A stretch of 64,000 bases of DNA from Pyrinomonadaceae bacterium (GTDB taxonomy: Bacteria > Acidobacteriota > Blastocatellia > Pyrinomonadales > Pyrinomonadaceae). A program made the position numbers and the translations under genes. The stretch spans positions 1 to 64,000 of the forward strand of contig JAJTWY010000010.1 in the NCBI GenBank assembly GCA_021463165.1, read 5' to 3'. Each line of letters begins with the position of its first letter. The stretch's first letter is position 1. Shown here piece by piece: positions 8,567-18,832 of the stretch. A model generated the notes under the pieces. That model worked only from the letters and a program-made list of their open reading frames with translations, did no database searches and was not told the DNA's origin.

Positions 8567-8661
8567 AGGTTTGCGGAAAGATCTCTTCCACGCACTTTAC
8601 CACAGCGATCAGCAAATGACACCTCAGATGACGTGCCGAGGTTCGGTTCCGCAAGGATGAA

Positions 8662-10665
8662 TTACCGCTTCCTATTCTCGATCTTAAGCCGTACGGAGAG
8701 GTCGAGTGCCTCAACCTTCCGTCTGGTTGAAATATTAAGCCGTACGCCGCGCTCCTCGCGTTCACCTTTATCGACAGAACCGGGAGGTCCGGGGGCGGTG
8801 AGGATATTAACCTCCGGCTTGGCCTCAAGTTCTGCCGGTTTCAGCAATTCAACGCTCAACTGTGTTTGGCCGGGTTCGAATATAAACCGGCGGCCGTTGG
8901 TACTTGTGATCTTGTTATCGGCGTGCAGGAACGACGTTACTGTCGTGGGCCGATCGGTCTCGATGCTGTCATTGACGAGGAAGGTTCCGGGAGCCGAGAA
9001 CCTGAACGTCCGTTTGAATTTTTTAACGGCGACTTCCGGTTCATAAGCCGGTGCAATGTCAGCCACGATCTCAGCCGATCTATCATTCATCGCAACCTTC
9101 TCGATCCTGATCTGGTTCATTCGGTCATAGGAAACCCCGGCAAAGACGTCGTGGCCGCTGCCTTCCTTGTGCTGGCCTTTCAGGTCGAAGATGAGCGTAT
9201 TGTGATGTTCGGTCATCGGCACGCCCGCGTAGCCAGAATCCCCAGTAAGGTATTTGCCGCCGGCCCATATTATGAAACTTCCGCTATCCGGGTGAGCATG
9301 GCCGCTCGACAGACGCCAATCGGGAAAGGCCTTTACTTTAGCAGTCGCTGAATGACCTTCGGGTGGGCCGGCTTTGAATGACCAGGCGGTAGCATCGTCC
9401 TTCCACGATGATCGCCAGAAGACAACCCCGTGGTCCTCAAAATAATGGGATGTCGGCTGCTTATCTATCGGAACCGGCTTGATGCGTGGGTCGTACCAGA
9501 TAAATGTCCAGACCTCTTCGGCGTTTACCTGCCCTTTTGACTTTAGCCAATCCGCCACACCTTGTGCTTCACGATTGCCGTATCGTGAGGCTAAGTTATA
9601 GAGAATGTTATAGTTGGTGCGGAAGTGTCCATCGATACGTTCGCGTGCGTAATCGTCACCTTTGCGAGCCCGCGTCACCGGCCCGGCATAGATGTCGCCG
9701 TAATCGAAATTGAATTCGCCGCCCGGCATTGTGATGTGTGAGACGTATTTGTGAGCGTTTTTGAAACCCGGAGTAGTTGCGTAAAGGTCCTCGCCCGTCG
9801 CGTGATGATGAGCGTCCATATAGTGGACGAGCCACGGTGTCGAGAATATCCAGTATTCCATGCTCTCGTAGAAATAGCCGTCTTGCGTATAGGTTTCCAG
9901 CACACGGTCGAAGATCGCCCTCGAATCGGCCGCCCAGTCTTTAGCCTCGGGCACTTCGTCCATCAGGGCGTAGGCCGCGACAGCCAAACCGGATATTGGG
10001 ATGAACGTATGGTTTTGGCTATAAGCATAGGTTTTGCCACTTTTAGGTTTGAAAAACTCATGTAATAGATGAGCTTGTTTGACGAGCTTCGAGCGGATCC
10101 TATCGCGCTCGTCCCGCGTTAGATCGTGGTAAAGAAGGTCGTAGCCCCAGCCCATTCCGTAGAGCAGGTGGCCGGCGGCGAGGTCGACATTTGGCTTGTT
10201 ATAGGCGTAACCCCAAATGTCGTAGCTGATTGCCGCGTCGATGTATTTTTTCGCAGCGTCAAGGTATTTCTTGTCGCCGGTGATCTTATAGACAAATGCC
10301 GCTTCGGCGATGCCTAAGCCAACCTCGTTCTGTACACGACGTTCCTGGGCCGGAGCCGCCGGTGGTTCGACCGTCAGTGCACGGACACGCGATAAAGCGA
10401 CCTGCCATAGGCCCTTCTCACTCTTTGATTTTTCCTTGAGCACGTCGATCTCAGCCTGCGTCAAATATACGCGTGGATGCACGCCCACGAGCTCTTTCTT
10501 CAGTGATGACGGCTTTGTTGCGGCTAGCTTGATCAGCGGATGCTCGCCTTTTAGCTTTGAGCTCGAGGCCTTTTCTGCATTTAGCTCCTGCTGGTCCTGC
10601 GCGATCACCGGAGAAACGGACATAAACGCCGCAAGCAATAATAGTAGTGTTTTCTTCATGGTCAC
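8662..10665 (-). CDS. Secreted heparinase II/III-family polysaccharide lyase
   Basis: A 667-residue protein with a signal peptide ending SPVIAQ. Residues ~60-370 form an alpha-helical toroid of the DUF4962/lyase type. The C-terminal half has the heparinase II/III motif around LSSGHAHPDSGSFIIWAGG and a beta-sandwich tail. The family cleaves uronate-containing polysaccharides by beta-elimination, leaving 4,5-unsaturated uronates. It is the last gene of the large uronate operon, five bases after the upstream esterase gene. The exact substrate (glucuronan-, heparin-, alginate- or ulvan-like) cannot be read from the sequence. Confidence 0.85.
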   Translation of the reverse strand: MTMKKTLLLLLAAFMSVSPVIAQDQQELNAEKASSSKLKGEHPLIKLAATKPSSLKKELVGVHPRVYLTQAEIDVLKEKSKSEKGLWQVALSRVRALTVEPPAAPAQERRVQNEVGLGIAEAAFVYKITGDKKYLDAAKKYIDAAISYDIWGYAYNKPNVDLAAGHLLYGMGWGYDLLYHDLTRDERDRIRSKLVKQAHLLHEFFKPKSGKTYAYSQNHTFIPISGLAVAAYALMDEVPEAKDWAADSRAIFDRVLETYTQDGYFYESMEYWIFSTPWLVHYMDAHHHATGEDLYATTPGFKNAHKYVSHITMPGGEFNFDYGDIYAGPVTRARKGDDYARERIDGHFRTNYNILYNLASRYGNREAQGVADWLKSKGQVNAEEVWTFIWYDPRIKPVPIDKQPTSHYFEDHGVVFWRSSWKDDATAWSFKAGPPEGHSATAKVKAFPDWRLSSGHAHPDSGSFIIWAGGKYLTGDSGYAGVPMTEHHNTLIFDLKGQHKEGSGHDVFAGVSYDRMNQIRIEKVAMNDRSAEIVADIAPAYEPEVAVKKFKRTFRFSAPGTFLVNDSIETDRPTTVTSFLHADNKITSTNGRRFIFEPGQTQLSVELLKPAELEAKPEVNILTAPGPPGSVDKGEREERGVRLNISTRRKVEALDLSVRLKIENRKR

Positions 10666-10670
10666 TGTCT

Positions 10671-11582
10671 TTACTTCTTAAGATATTTGACGATAAATGC
10701 TGTAGCATCATCGTTTACGGACCTTCCGTCCTCTTGATGGCGCAGTTTGCATTCGAGCCCCACCTGATCCATTTCTTCCTTCAGCACCTTGCCGAAGTAC
10801 GGGTGATGGATCGCGTCGCTTATCGTCGTTTCCGCTGTTTGAGCTTTGTTCGCAACGCTATAAAATGCCCAGACCGGAGGGTCATCCTTGGTGAGATGTG
10901 ACAGGGGCGAGGCCTCACGGGTCAGCTCCTTGCCCTTCTCAGCGAACATTTCCTCTTTTTTCAACCCGAAAAATCGTCCGCTATAAAAGCTGTGCTTCAA
11001 TGTTGCCTCGCCGACACGCGGCCCTACGATTTCGGGAACGAGCGTGGTTTGGGCGGCCCATACCGCCATTACCCTTAATCTGGTCGATTCGCGAAGGACC
11101 GGATCTGCCGACCGCGGATCGGCCAGATCGTCGTGAAATCCGAGCCATAGCGAGGTCAGGCCGCCGGCAGAACTGCCCATTGCTCCGATCCTTGCCTTGT
11201 CAATGTTCCATTCAGCCGCCTTTGATCGAGCGAACTGGATCGCCCTTGCGCAGTCCTTGTACGCTTGGGGGTAAAGGTATGTGGGCATTAGGCTGTAGTT
11301 TATTGCCATTACCGCAACTCCTTTATCCAGAAGCATTTGCAGTAGTTTTGGTGAGAGTGAACCTTTATCGCCGCTGTTGAATCCGCCGCCGTGGATATAG
11401 ACCATCAAAGGGGTCGATCTTTTCGAGGCGGGATGCCACAGGTCAAACACGTTCCGCTCAAGCGGGCCGTACCTGCCATTTTCGATGGCCGGTTTCGGCT
11501 TTGCGGGGAATGACGACGCCTCTTGCGCGAGGGCCAATGCTGGCAGCACCAGCAGCAATATCAATATCAGGGTCTTTCTCAT
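10671..11582 (-). CDS. Secreted alpha/beta-hydrolase esterase (BD-FAE-like)
   Basis: Signal peptide MRKTLILILLLVLPALALAQ, then an alpha/beta-hydrolase with the oxyanion motif MVYIHGGGF, the nucleophile elbow MGSSAGGL and a C-terminal histidine region. It resembles bifunctional carbohydrate/feruloyl esterases that remove acyl groups from plant-type polysaccharides. The ATG at 11582 overlaps the stop of the preceding gene by four bases, a sign of translational coupling. Longer upstream starts lie inside that gene. Confidence 0.82.
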   Translation of the reverse strand: MRKTLILILLLVLPALALAQEASSFPAKPKPAIENGRYGPLERNVFDLWHPASKRSTPLMVYIHGGGFNSGDKGSLSPKLLQMLLDKGVAVMAINYSLMPTYLYPQAYKDCARAIQFARSKAAEWNIDKARIGAMGSSAGGLTSLWLGFHDDLADPRSADPVLRESTRLRVMAVWAAQTTLVPEIVGPRVGEATLKHSFYSGRFFGLKKEEMFAEKGKELTREASPLSHLTKDDPPVWAFYSVANKAQTAETTISDAIHHPYFGKVLKEEMDQVGLECKLRHQEDGRSVNDDATAFIVKYLKK

Positions 11583-12913
11583 ATCTGCTGTCCTCCCGCG
11601 CCCTTTAATGAATCCTCGATCCACTTATTCAATTTCGCCGCCTGCTCAGGTGAATTCGCGTGGCCCATCTCGAGACTCAAGAAAAGCGATTTGGGCGACG
11701 AGATCACGTTGTAGGCAGAATAGATCGATGTCGGCGGGCAAGTTTCATCGTTGAAGCCCCACGAGAAGATCCCCGGGACCTTCAGCCGACGGGCAAAGTT
11801 CACGGCATCATAATATGCGGCCGTTTCGAGCTTCTCTTTTGTTCGGTTCTTCGGGTCACGAAACTGGTGAGGCCAACCGCCGGCTCGCTCCGCGGTGTAT
11901 CCCGTCATGTCCGACATCGCGGGATACGATACTGCCAGCGCCTTGACCCGCGGGTCGAGAGCCGCCGTAACAATGGCCAGAACACCTCCCTGACTGCCGC
12001 CAATTACGCCAAGACCCTTTCCGTCGTACTGCGGAAGGGAAACGAGAAAATCATTTGCCCGGACAACGGAAAGAAAGACGCGTCGGTAGTAGTAGGATTC
12101 CCGGTCGTCCATGTTGTAGAGCATGTAGCGATTCAGCGCTCCGTCGCGAAGATTGTCGTAGAACCACTGCGGCTGCGTAACGGGGATCCCGTGGATCCCG
12201 ATCTCAAGCGTGATAATACCGGCCTCGGCCGTTGGAATATTGCCGCCATACTGTCGAACACCCGCACCGGGAACGCGAAGCAATGCCGGATATTTTCGGT
12301 CTGCAGGGCCTTTCGGCACAGCCAGGATGCCGTAAATCCGACTAGTAGGACTTGCACCCGTGCCGACCGTCTGAAAACTAACGTGATAGACATCAGCCTT
12401 TGAGGTCGATGAGGCCGGAAGGTGTTCCATTCGCGGTTCAACCGGGATCTTTGCAAGTCGATCGAGTCCGTCTTTCCAGAAGGCATCGAAATCGGCAGGT
12501 TCATTTACCGTAGCCTTAATTAAGTCAGGCCGAAACGCTGCAGTGGCGATACCGCGATAGGCTCGCCCATCTTTCTCCGCTATTGCCGAACAGCGCAGGA
12601 AGCCGGGGGCTTTCATCGTACCGGTCTCTATTGTCAGTGGAGTCGCGGTCGTTATAACTGTCTTCCGAAGCACGGCCGGCATCATCTCGGGCCCGCAGGC
12701 GATCTTCAGAGGTATCCCGGCGACCTGTGAATTATTAAGCGTTACGGCAAACGTCGCCTTCGGTATCTCGTTCAGTTCGTAAGACCAGTTGGCCCGGTCG
12801 AGAGAAATCCTCACTTGATACGTCCCGATCGATTCCTGTCCATACGAAACCGCAGCGCAGACGGCCGCCATCAGCAGAAAAAAGGAAACTCGTTTGAGTC
12901 TTTGATTCTTCAC
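11579..12913 (-). CDS. Secreted acetyl-xylan-esterase-like hydrolase
   Basis: A 444-residue protein with a signal peptide (ends VSYGQ), an N-terminal beta-sandwich of ~120 residues, and a C-terminal AXE1-type alpha/beta-hydrolase. Catalytic candidates are Ser in GVIGGSQGGVL, Asp in WGFNDETCPP and His in LEMGHANSP. AXE1 enzymes deacetylate xylan or cephalosporin C. In this operon it probably removes acetyl groups that block lyase access. It overlaps the next esterase gene by four bases. Confidence 0.85.
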   Translation of the reverse strand: MKNQRLKRVSFFLLMAAVCAAVSYGQESIGTYQVRISLDRANWSYELNEIPKATFAVTLNNSQVAGIPLKIACGPEMMPAVLRKTVITTATPLTIETGTMKAPGFLRCSAIAEKDGRAYRGIATAAFRPDLIKATVNEPADFDAFWKDGLDRLAKIPVEPRMEHLPASSTSKADVYHVSFQTVGTGASPTSRIYGILAVPKGPADRKYPALLRVPGAGVRQYGGNIPTAEAGIITLEIGIHGIPVTQPQWFYDNLRDGALNRYMLYNMDDRESYYYRRVFLSVVRANDFLVSLPQYDGKGLGVIGGSQGGVLAIVTAALDPRVKALAVSYPAMSDMTGYTAERAGGWPHQFRDPKNRTKEKLETAAYYDAVNFARRLKVPGIFSWGFNDETCPPTSIYSAYNVISSPKSLFLSLEMGHANSPEQAAKLNKWIEDSLKGAGGQQI

Positions 12914-12931
12914 TGTCCTATCCTCGCTTAG

Positions 12932-13699
12932 TTAATCCATGAGCAGGCCGCCATTTATCTCGATCGTCTCGCCGCACAGATAACTGGCGGCATCCGACGC
13001 AAGGAAGGCGATCACGCTCGCAACCTCGGCAGACCGGCCTTCGCGGCCCATCGGTATCGCTTTGCGAAGGTTTTCCATCACCTCGCTGGTAGTAAATGTC
13101 TCGTGATACGGCGTATCGATCACACCGGGCGAAACGGCATTGATATGGATCCCTTGCTGGGCAAACTCTTTTGCAAGGCCCTTGGTCATCGTCAGTACGG
13201 CAGCTTTTGCCGACGAATAGTGGATAGAGCCCAGGGCCCCGCCGTTGCGGCCAGCGATGGACGTCACGTTGATGATGCACCCGCCGCCTTTTGCGAGCAT
13301 CCCCGGAATCACCGCCTGTGCGGCGAAGAATGCGCTTCGGGCGTTGAGGTTCATCACCTCATCCCAGCGTTCCTCAGTGAGTTCGAGCGTCTTGAGACGT
13401 TCGACCAGCGATCCGGCGTTGTTGATGAGAATATCCACGGTGCCAAGGCTTTCTTCAACGTCCCGCACCATCTTCACGATCTCGGCGTTGTCGCGAACAT
13501 CGACCTCAAGTGCGATCGCGCGTGAATTGCCGCCGGTGATACGACCGGCCGCTTCTTCAGCTCCGGTCTTGTTTTTGTGATATGTCAGGGCGACGGAGGC
13601 ACCGAGCTGGCCAAAAAGTTCGGCGGTCGCACGGCCGATGCCGCTTGAGGCACCGGTCACGAGGACGACCTTGCCGGAAAAATCGAAATAGTTATTCAT
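12932..13699 (-). CDS. kduD: SDR oxidoreductase, probable 2-deoxy-D-gluconate 3-dehydrogenase (KduD-like)
   Basis: A 255-residue classical short-chain dehydrogenase. It has the cofactor motif VTGASSGIG (residues 14-22), NNAG (93-96), and catalytic Ser147, Tyr161 and Lys165 (YSSAK). In the context of kduI it would reduce 2,5-diketo-3-deoxygluconate to 2-keto-3-deoxygluconate. The sequence alone could also fit other SDRs such as FabG paralogues, so the assignment rests on neighbours. The open frame runs on upstream to 14305, but the ATG at 13699 is the natural start, because everything before it is antisense to the transporter gene. Confidence 0.82.
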   Translation of the reverse strand: MNNYFDFSGKVVLVTGASSGIGRATAELFGQLGASVALTYHKNKTGAEEAAGRITGGNSRAIALEVDVRDNAEIVKMVRDVEESLGTVDILINNAGSLVERLKTLELTEERWDEVMNLNARSAFFAAQAVIPGMLAKGGGCIINVTSIAGRNGGALGSIHYSSAKAAVLTMTKGLAKEFAQQGIHINAVSPGVIDTPYHETFTTSEVMENLRKAIPMGREGRSAEVASVIAFLASDAASYLCGETIEINGGLLMD

Positions 13700-13722
13700 A
13701 TTGATAGTGATAGTCTCCAGAG

Positions 13723-15060
13723 TTATGTCTTTTGAAGTTGAACTTTCTCGATCTTTCCAGCCAAGAGATATAGGGCCAGTGTGCCAACCGGGGCGAGTAT
13801 TCCGGCGGTGACCAAGATCGGTGTGTAAGAAAAATTGTCGACGACCCAGCCGGTCGTGAAGATAAAGATCATTGATCCGATGCCGGCGCCCATACCGCCC
13901 AAGCCGGCGACAGACCCAACCGCTGTCGATGGGTAGAAGTCGCTCGGGAGAGTCTGGACGTTGTTGATCCATACCTGAAATCCGAAAAGCACGACGGCTA
14001 TCAACCCGAGGGCCAACATCGCATCGGAGGAAAATGCGGCAAATATTCCCGCCGGCATGAGAGCGGCGGCAAAGATGATCACGGTTTTTCGAGCCCGGTC
14101 GACCGACCAGCCGCGCCCAATGAGAAACCCTGACATCCATCCGCCAAAGAGACTTCCCGCGTCGGCGGCAACATAGGGAACCCACGCAAAAAGTCCGATC
14201 TGTTTGAGGTCGAATCCGTGAACTTTGCTTAAATAGAGCGGCAGCCATGTGATGTAGAGCCACCAAACGGGATCGACCAGGAAGCGAGCTACTACTATCG
14301 ACCACGTCTGCCGGTATCGTAGAAGCTCGAACCAGCCGATGTTTGGATCTGGGGCTTCGGGTGCAGGGCCGTCCGGTGCTGCATCACGGTCCGCAGGCGT
14401 TTCCGCGCGTTCCTGAATGACTGCAAGTTCCTCTCTTGTAAGCCATTTATGCGTTTCCGGTTTGTCGTAAACCATTAGCCATAGAGCCAGCCATGCGAAC
14501 CCGAGCACGCCCGTGAAAATAAAAACCTGATGCCAGTCGCCATAGAATGCGTACAGGCCGTAGATCACCGGCGGAGCGACGATCGAGCCAATGGCCGCGC
14601 CGCTGTTAAAGATCGCCATTCCGAGCGCTCTTTGCCGGGCAGGGAACCATTCGGCTACCGTTTTTGCCGCTCCCGGCCAGTTTCCGGCCTCGCCAAGCCC
14701 CAATATAAAGCGGCACAGCGAGAGAGACCGTAATCCTGTGGCAAATGCTGTCGCGATACCAGCGAGCGACCATACGATGATCGAGATCGAGAAACCTTTC
14801 TTGATGCCGATCTTGTCGTAAAGCTTGCCGGAAAGTGCCTGACTAAACGTGTAGGCGAAAAGGAACCACGTCGCGATGCTGCCGAACTCGGTATTGGTAA
14901 GCTGCAGCTTTTCGACAATTACAGGGCCGAGGACAGAGATCGTCAGGCGGTCGATGTAATTGATCAAGGTCGCGAGAAAAATGAGCGCGATTATGACCCA
15001 GCGAACGCCATTGAACTTGAAACCGGATGTCACTGCGGGAGTCCCGTTCGTGTTTTCCAT
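13723..15060 (-). CDS. MFS hexuronate-type transporter (ExuT/ACS family)
   Basis: A 445-residue 12-TM major facilitator. The first helix ends with INYIDRLTISVL and the 2-3 loop reads GKLYDKIGIKKGF, both typical of anion:cation symporters such as ExuT and GarP. The central loop (residues ~220-250) is charged and proline-rich. In this operon it most likely imports unsaturated or linearised uronates across the inner membrane. The substrate is inferred from kduI, kduD and the lyases. Confidence 0.87.
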   Translation of the reverse strand: MENTNGTPAVTSGFKFNGVRWVIIALIFLATLINYIDRLTISVLGPVIVEKLQLTNTEFGSIATWFLFAYTFSQALSGKLYDKIGIKKGFSISIIVWSLAGIATAFATGLRSLSLCRFILGLGEAGNWPGAAKTVAEWFPARQRALGMAIFNSGAAIGSIVAPPVIYGLYAFYGDWHQVFIFTGVLGFAWLALWLMVYDKPETHKWLTREELAVIQERAETPADRDAAPDGPAPEAPDPNIGWFELLRYRQTWSIVVARFLVDPVWWLYITWLPLYLSKVHGFDLKQIGLFAWVPYVAADAGSLFGGWMSGFLIGRGWSVDRARKTVIIFAAALMPAGIFAAFSSDAMLALGLIAVVLFGFQVWINNVQTLPSDFYPSTAVGSVAGLGGMGAGIGSMIFIFTTGWVVDNFSYTPILVTAGILAPVGTLALYLLAGKIEKVQLQKT

Positions 15061-15071
15061 AATGTTTACTA

Positions 15072-17648
15072 TCAGCGAACTCTGCGAACCTTGATCCCGC
15101 TGAGGATGGGTTCGCCAATTCTGGCCGTGAGATCGACGCGAATGCCGCCCGATGTCGATAAAGATCCTTTCCTGAGGAACATCCGAGCACGGCCGACCTC
15201 CTTAAAAAGATCGAGCTCGGTGAGGATCGCTTTACCATTCAACGCCACATCGAACACACGTTTTCCCGCTTCGCTATTCCGCATTTCGGCAAAGAGCAGT
15301 TCGACCTCATAATTGCCCGCGGGGACATCGATCTTGTACCCTTCGAGGCCCTCCTGCATCGTCTGAAAAAGCGGGTCATCGAGCGTGCCCAGCACGTTCC
15401 GGTCGGGTGGGGACGAGTAGATGAACTTCGACTTGTCGCCGACCACTCCCCACGATCCCGGTGCATAGATCTGGTCGGCAAGCCAGACGCGGCCGGTCGC
15501 ATCCGTGAAATCGGCGTTCGAGCCGACATTGATCGCGACCTCGGGCGACGTGACGTCAAGTTCCCTGAACTCGATCACCGCCGTGTCCGTGACGGTGCGG
15601 CCACCGCTTCGTCCGGTCACGGATAGCCTGTTGCGGCCATTTCGAAACCTCACGGTCCATGTGGCCTTTCGATCTGCGACCGCTCTCTTTCCAAGCGAGA
15701 CCCCATTGAGCCGAAGTTCGGCTTCTGGGAAGTTGGAATAAACGTCGATCGGGAACTGAGTTTTTGCCTTACCCGCAAAGATCGCACGGTCGTTTACCGA
15801 AATGCGGACGACCGGCTTGTCGGAAAGATTCGCTTTGTAAAAAAAATGTACGTCTTTGGGCTTGCGGTCGAATGTCCACATACCTTTTTGATTTCGGTGT
15901 GGAATAGTCTCGCCGCGCTGTTCGGCCCCGAAATCGAACTCGTTCCATATCGCGCTTCCTGCGATATATGGGCGTTCGTTGATCTGTTTGAGGTGCGATT
16001 CGTGAAACATCCGCTGCCATTCAGTCGTCGAATCGAAGCGTCGCGGTGCGGAAGAATGCAGGCGTTGATCACCGTTCGCGCCGTATTCGCTGATAATGTG
16101 GACTCGATCCGGATAACGGCGATGTTGGTCGTCCATGAACTTGCCGAAATCGTCGAAGTCGCCTTCATACCAGCCTTTGTATAGATTCCATCCAACGACC
16201 TGAGCAACCTCGCCGAGGCCGTATTTGTTGTAGACCTCGTTCCCGTGAAACGCGATCGCGGTGTACCGCGACGGGTCTTCTTCCCGTATGATCGCGTCAA
16301 GTTCCTTTGCGAGTTTCACTGTCGCCTGCATCGTCGATTCGGAAAGCGGGGCTGGCGGCAGAAATATCTCGTTCATATACCCCCACAGAATGATCGACGG
16401 GTGATTGCGATGCTGACGAACCATTTCGCGGGCCATTAACTTTGAATTCTCGGCGAACGCAGGAGAATCGTTGATGTAATTGACAAGCGGCGTTTCCTCC
16501 CAGATCAGCAGCCCAAGGCGGTCGGCAGCTTCGAGAACGGCCGGATCCTGCGGGTAATGAGCCAGCCTCAGGAAGTTGTAACCCGTTTGTTTTATCAGTT
16601 CCAGATCGCGTGTATGCTGGCGATCCGGCAGTGCATTCCCGATGCCCTTAAGATCCTGATGGCGATTCGTGCCGCGTAGTTTCAGGTGCCTTCCGTTCAG
16701 ATAGAAGCCCGTATCGGGGTCGAACCGATACCAGCGAAAGCCGAGTGGCTGGGAACTGAGATCGACCGTCCTGCCATTCTGGCTGATGACAGTCTCGACG
16801 GTGTAAAGATAGGGGTCGTCGGGCGACCAAAGGCGTGGTGATACGATCGGCGAAGTTGTGAGGTCAAATTGAGCTTCCGCCCCCTTTTCTATCTCGAGAT
16901 CGGTCGAAGCTATCGTGATCGTACGCCCCACCGCGTTTCGAACGCGGCTTGAGACCGATATCTTCTGCGGTTTTCCACCTTTGTTGACGATGGTGCCACG
17001 GACCCTGACGCTGGCGGACGACGCGCTGACGTTGGGCGTCGTTATCTGAACGCCCGGCGAAGCGTGATCATCGACTTTGAAGTGCGTTTCGCGAGTTGCG
17101 ATCAGCCAAACGTCCCGGTAAATGCCGCCGTACATATTGAAATCGCCCGAAAGCGGCGGGATGTCCTTGTTCCAACTGTTATCGACGCGAATCGCGACAA
17201 AGTTTGGCTTTGTCAGCGTGATATGCGGGGTTATGTCAAAAACGAAAGCTGAGTAACCGCCGATGTGACGGCCGACATGATGTGTGTTTACATAAACATC
17301 CGCAACCTGATTTGCACCTTCGAATTTCAGATAGATCCGCCTGTGCGCGAGATCGTCGCCAAGATCGAGATCGCGACGATACCAGCTCGCACCACGGCGA
17401 TAGCCGGGCGTATCGTCGTCAACGTCAGCGGCGTTCCATGTATGGGGGATGTTGACCCTTTGCCAGTGGTCGTCACGGACATCGGCGGATTCGGAGCCCG
17501 GTCGATCCTCGGGGAGGAATTTCCAGTTTGCATTCAAGGACCTTTCGACGCGAATGCCAGCCGGTCGTGGGGCGGTTTGCGCGAAAGCAACTCCCACCAG
17601 AAGAACGGCAAGCAACACTGACGTCGATGATCGAGCAACGCACTTCAT
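15072..17648 (-). CDS. GH2-family beta-glycosidase with C-terminal malectin-like domain
   Basis: An 858-residue secreted protein (signal peptide ends VAFAQ). Domain order: GH2 sugar-binding jelly roll (~30-200), immunoglobulin-like domain, GH2 TIM barrel, a further beta-domain, then a malectin-like carbohydrate-binding domain (~700-858). The likely acid/base glutamate is in ILWGYMNEIFLP and the nucleophile glutamate in HIISEYGANG. GH2 members with these motifs are beta-galactosidases, beta-glucuronidases or beta-mannosidases; specificity is not clear. Its operon suggests a role on side chains or uronate-containing oligosaccharides. Confidence 0.9.
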   Translation of the reverse strand: MKCVARSSTSVLLAVLLVGVAFAQTAPRPAGIRVERSLNANWKFLPEDRPGSESADVRDDHWQRVNIPHTWNAADVDDDTPGYRRGASWYRRDLDLGDDLAHRRIYLKFEGANQVADVYVNTHHVGRHIGGYSAFVFDITPHITLTKPNFVAIRVDNSWNKDIPPLSGDFNMYGGIYRDVWLIATRETHFKVDDHASPGVQITTPNVSASSASVRVRGTIVNKGGKPQKISVSSRVRNAVGRTITIASTDLEIEKGAEAQFDLTTSPIVSPRLWSPDDPYLYTVETVISQNGRTVDLSSQPLGFRWYRFDPDTGFYLNGRHLKLRGTNRHQDLKGIGNALPDRQHTRDLELIKQTGYNFLRLAHYPQDPAVLEAADRLGLLIWEETPLVNYINDSPAFAENSKLMAREMVRQHRNHPSIILWGYMNEIFLPPAPLSESTMQATVKLAKELDAIIREEDPSRYTAIAFHGNEVYNKYGLGEVAQVVGWNLYKGWYEGDFDDFGKFMDDQHRRYPDRVHIISEYGANGDQRLHSSAPRRFDSTTEWQRMFHESHLKQINERPYIAGSAIWNEFDFGAEQRGETIPHRNQKGMWTFDRKPKDVHFFYKANLSDKPVVRISVNDRAIFAGKAKTQFPIDVYSNFPEAELRLNGVSLGKRAVADRKATWTVRFRNGRNRLSVTGRSGGRTVTDTAVIEFRELDVTSPEVAINVGSNADFTDATGRVWLADQIYAPGSWGVVGDKSKFIYSSPPDRNVLGTLDDPLFQTMQEGLEGYKIDVPAGNYEVELLFAEMRNSEAGKRVFDVALNGKAILTELDLFKEVGRARMFLRKGSLSTSGGIRVDLTARIGEPILSGIKVRRVR

Positions 17649-17660
17649 TTTTCCTGGCGG

Positions 17661-18755
17661 TCAGAGTTTCAGCTTTACGACTTCAGAACCGGCGAGCAAA
17701 AATGCACCGGCCCCATAGACCTCCCAGCTATCCGCCGTGAAATTCCGCCTCGGGTCGGCACCGATGGGCTGGGTCCAGCCGACCATTCCATTTGCGTGAA
17801 CTAGCGAATTCAGGGCGGTCCAGCCTTTTTTTACTGCCGGTAGATAGGATCCTTTGTCGAGCAGTTTGTTATTGATTCCCCAGGTCATCGAGTAGATGTA
17901 AAAACCCGAACCGCTCGATTCACCACCCGGATAGGCTCCGGGATCGAGCAGGCTCGCACGCCATAAACCGTCGGCCTGCTGCAGTTTTACGATCCGCGAC
18001 ATAAGATCTTTGTATTGGCGTATATAGAACGGCCGTTTCGGATGATCTGCCGGGATCTCCTTAAGCAGACGCACCAAGCCCCCGACAACCCAGCCGTTGC
18101 CTCGGCTCCAAAAGATCTTCTGCCCGTTCGCCTCACGTTTTCCTTCGCCCTTTTCATTGATCAGATAGGTCGCGTCGCGGGCATAGAGCTTTTCCTTTTT
18201 GTCGAAAAGCCGGTCGTAAGTTTCCTTATAGAACCGATCATTCAGGTAGAGATAGGACTTGTCGCCCGTTATTTTCGTGAGCTTAGCCAGAGTCGGCGGA
18301 GCCATAAAGAGGGCATCGCACCACCACCACGTTATGCCGTGTTTTGCGACCTCATTTCCGGTCTCTCTTTTTAGTCGCTCGACGACCTCGATGGTCGGTT
18401 GAAGCATTCTTTTGTCTTTAGTGATCCGATAAATGTCCAGGTACGTTTGGTTGATAGCGATATCGTCGGCATGGTCGAAGCGTCGGCCCGGCTTCCATTC
18501 GTTCTTTTCGCCCATGGCGAGCAAGGCGTTCCAGATCTCTTTGGACCCTGTAGTCTCATATGCGGCAAAAACTCCGGCGTAAAAGGCTCCATTGGTCCAG
18601 TCGTAGAGCGGATGTTTAGGATTCTCGAGCTGCCAGCGAGCGACCGCGAGCATCTTTGATTCGATGTTCTTCCGTTGAAAGATATCGTAAGGTTGAGCTG
18701 CAAGCGGCGCGGCAAGCAGGACGACGATCAAAATGGAAAGAAATGAATATCTCAT
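17661..18755 (-). CDS. GH105 unsaturated glucuronyl/galacturonyl hydrolase
   Basis: A 364-residue secreted (alpha/alpha)6-barrel of family GH105/GH88. Conserved features are the tryptophan-rich active-site strand WWWCDALFMAPP with the likely catalytic aspartate, RFDHADDIAINQTY, and FWSRGNGWVVGGL. GH105 enzymes hydrolyse the terminal 4,5-unsaturated uronate left by lyases, which links the lyases here to KduI/KduD. The ATG at 18755 precedes a clean signal peptide (MRYSFLSILIVVLLAAPLAAQ). The open frame upstream to 18848 is not conserved. Confidence 0.92.
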   Translation of the reverse strand: MRYSFLSILIVVLLAAPLAAQPYDIFQRKNIESKMLAVARWQLENPKHPLYDWTNGAFYAGVFAAYETTGSKEIWNALLAMGEKNEWKPGRRFDHADDIAINQTYLDIYRITKDKRMLQPTIEVVERLKRETGNEVAKHGITWWWCDALFMAPPTLAKLTKITGDKSYLYLNDRFYKETYDRLFDKKEKLYARDATYLINEKGEGKREANGQKIFWSRGNGWVVGGLVRLLKEIPADHPKRPFYIRQYKDLMSRIVKLQQADGLWRASLLDPGAYPGGESSGSGFYIYSMTWGINNKLLDKGSYLPAVKKGWTALNSLVHANGMVGWTQPIGADPRRNFTADSWEVYGAGAFLLAGSEVVKLKL

Positions 18756-18832
18756 GGGTTGTTGTCGTAAATTCAACGGCAATGCCGTGACTTCTCCGGA
18801 AGGAATTCGATCCATCACAGCGGCCGCTCGTA

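Noticed and set aside
12932-14305. A 457-residue open frame reading as an N-terminally extended SDR
   Set aside because: The first ~200 residues are antisense to the MFS transporter gene and contain no recognised domain. The SDR starts at 13699.
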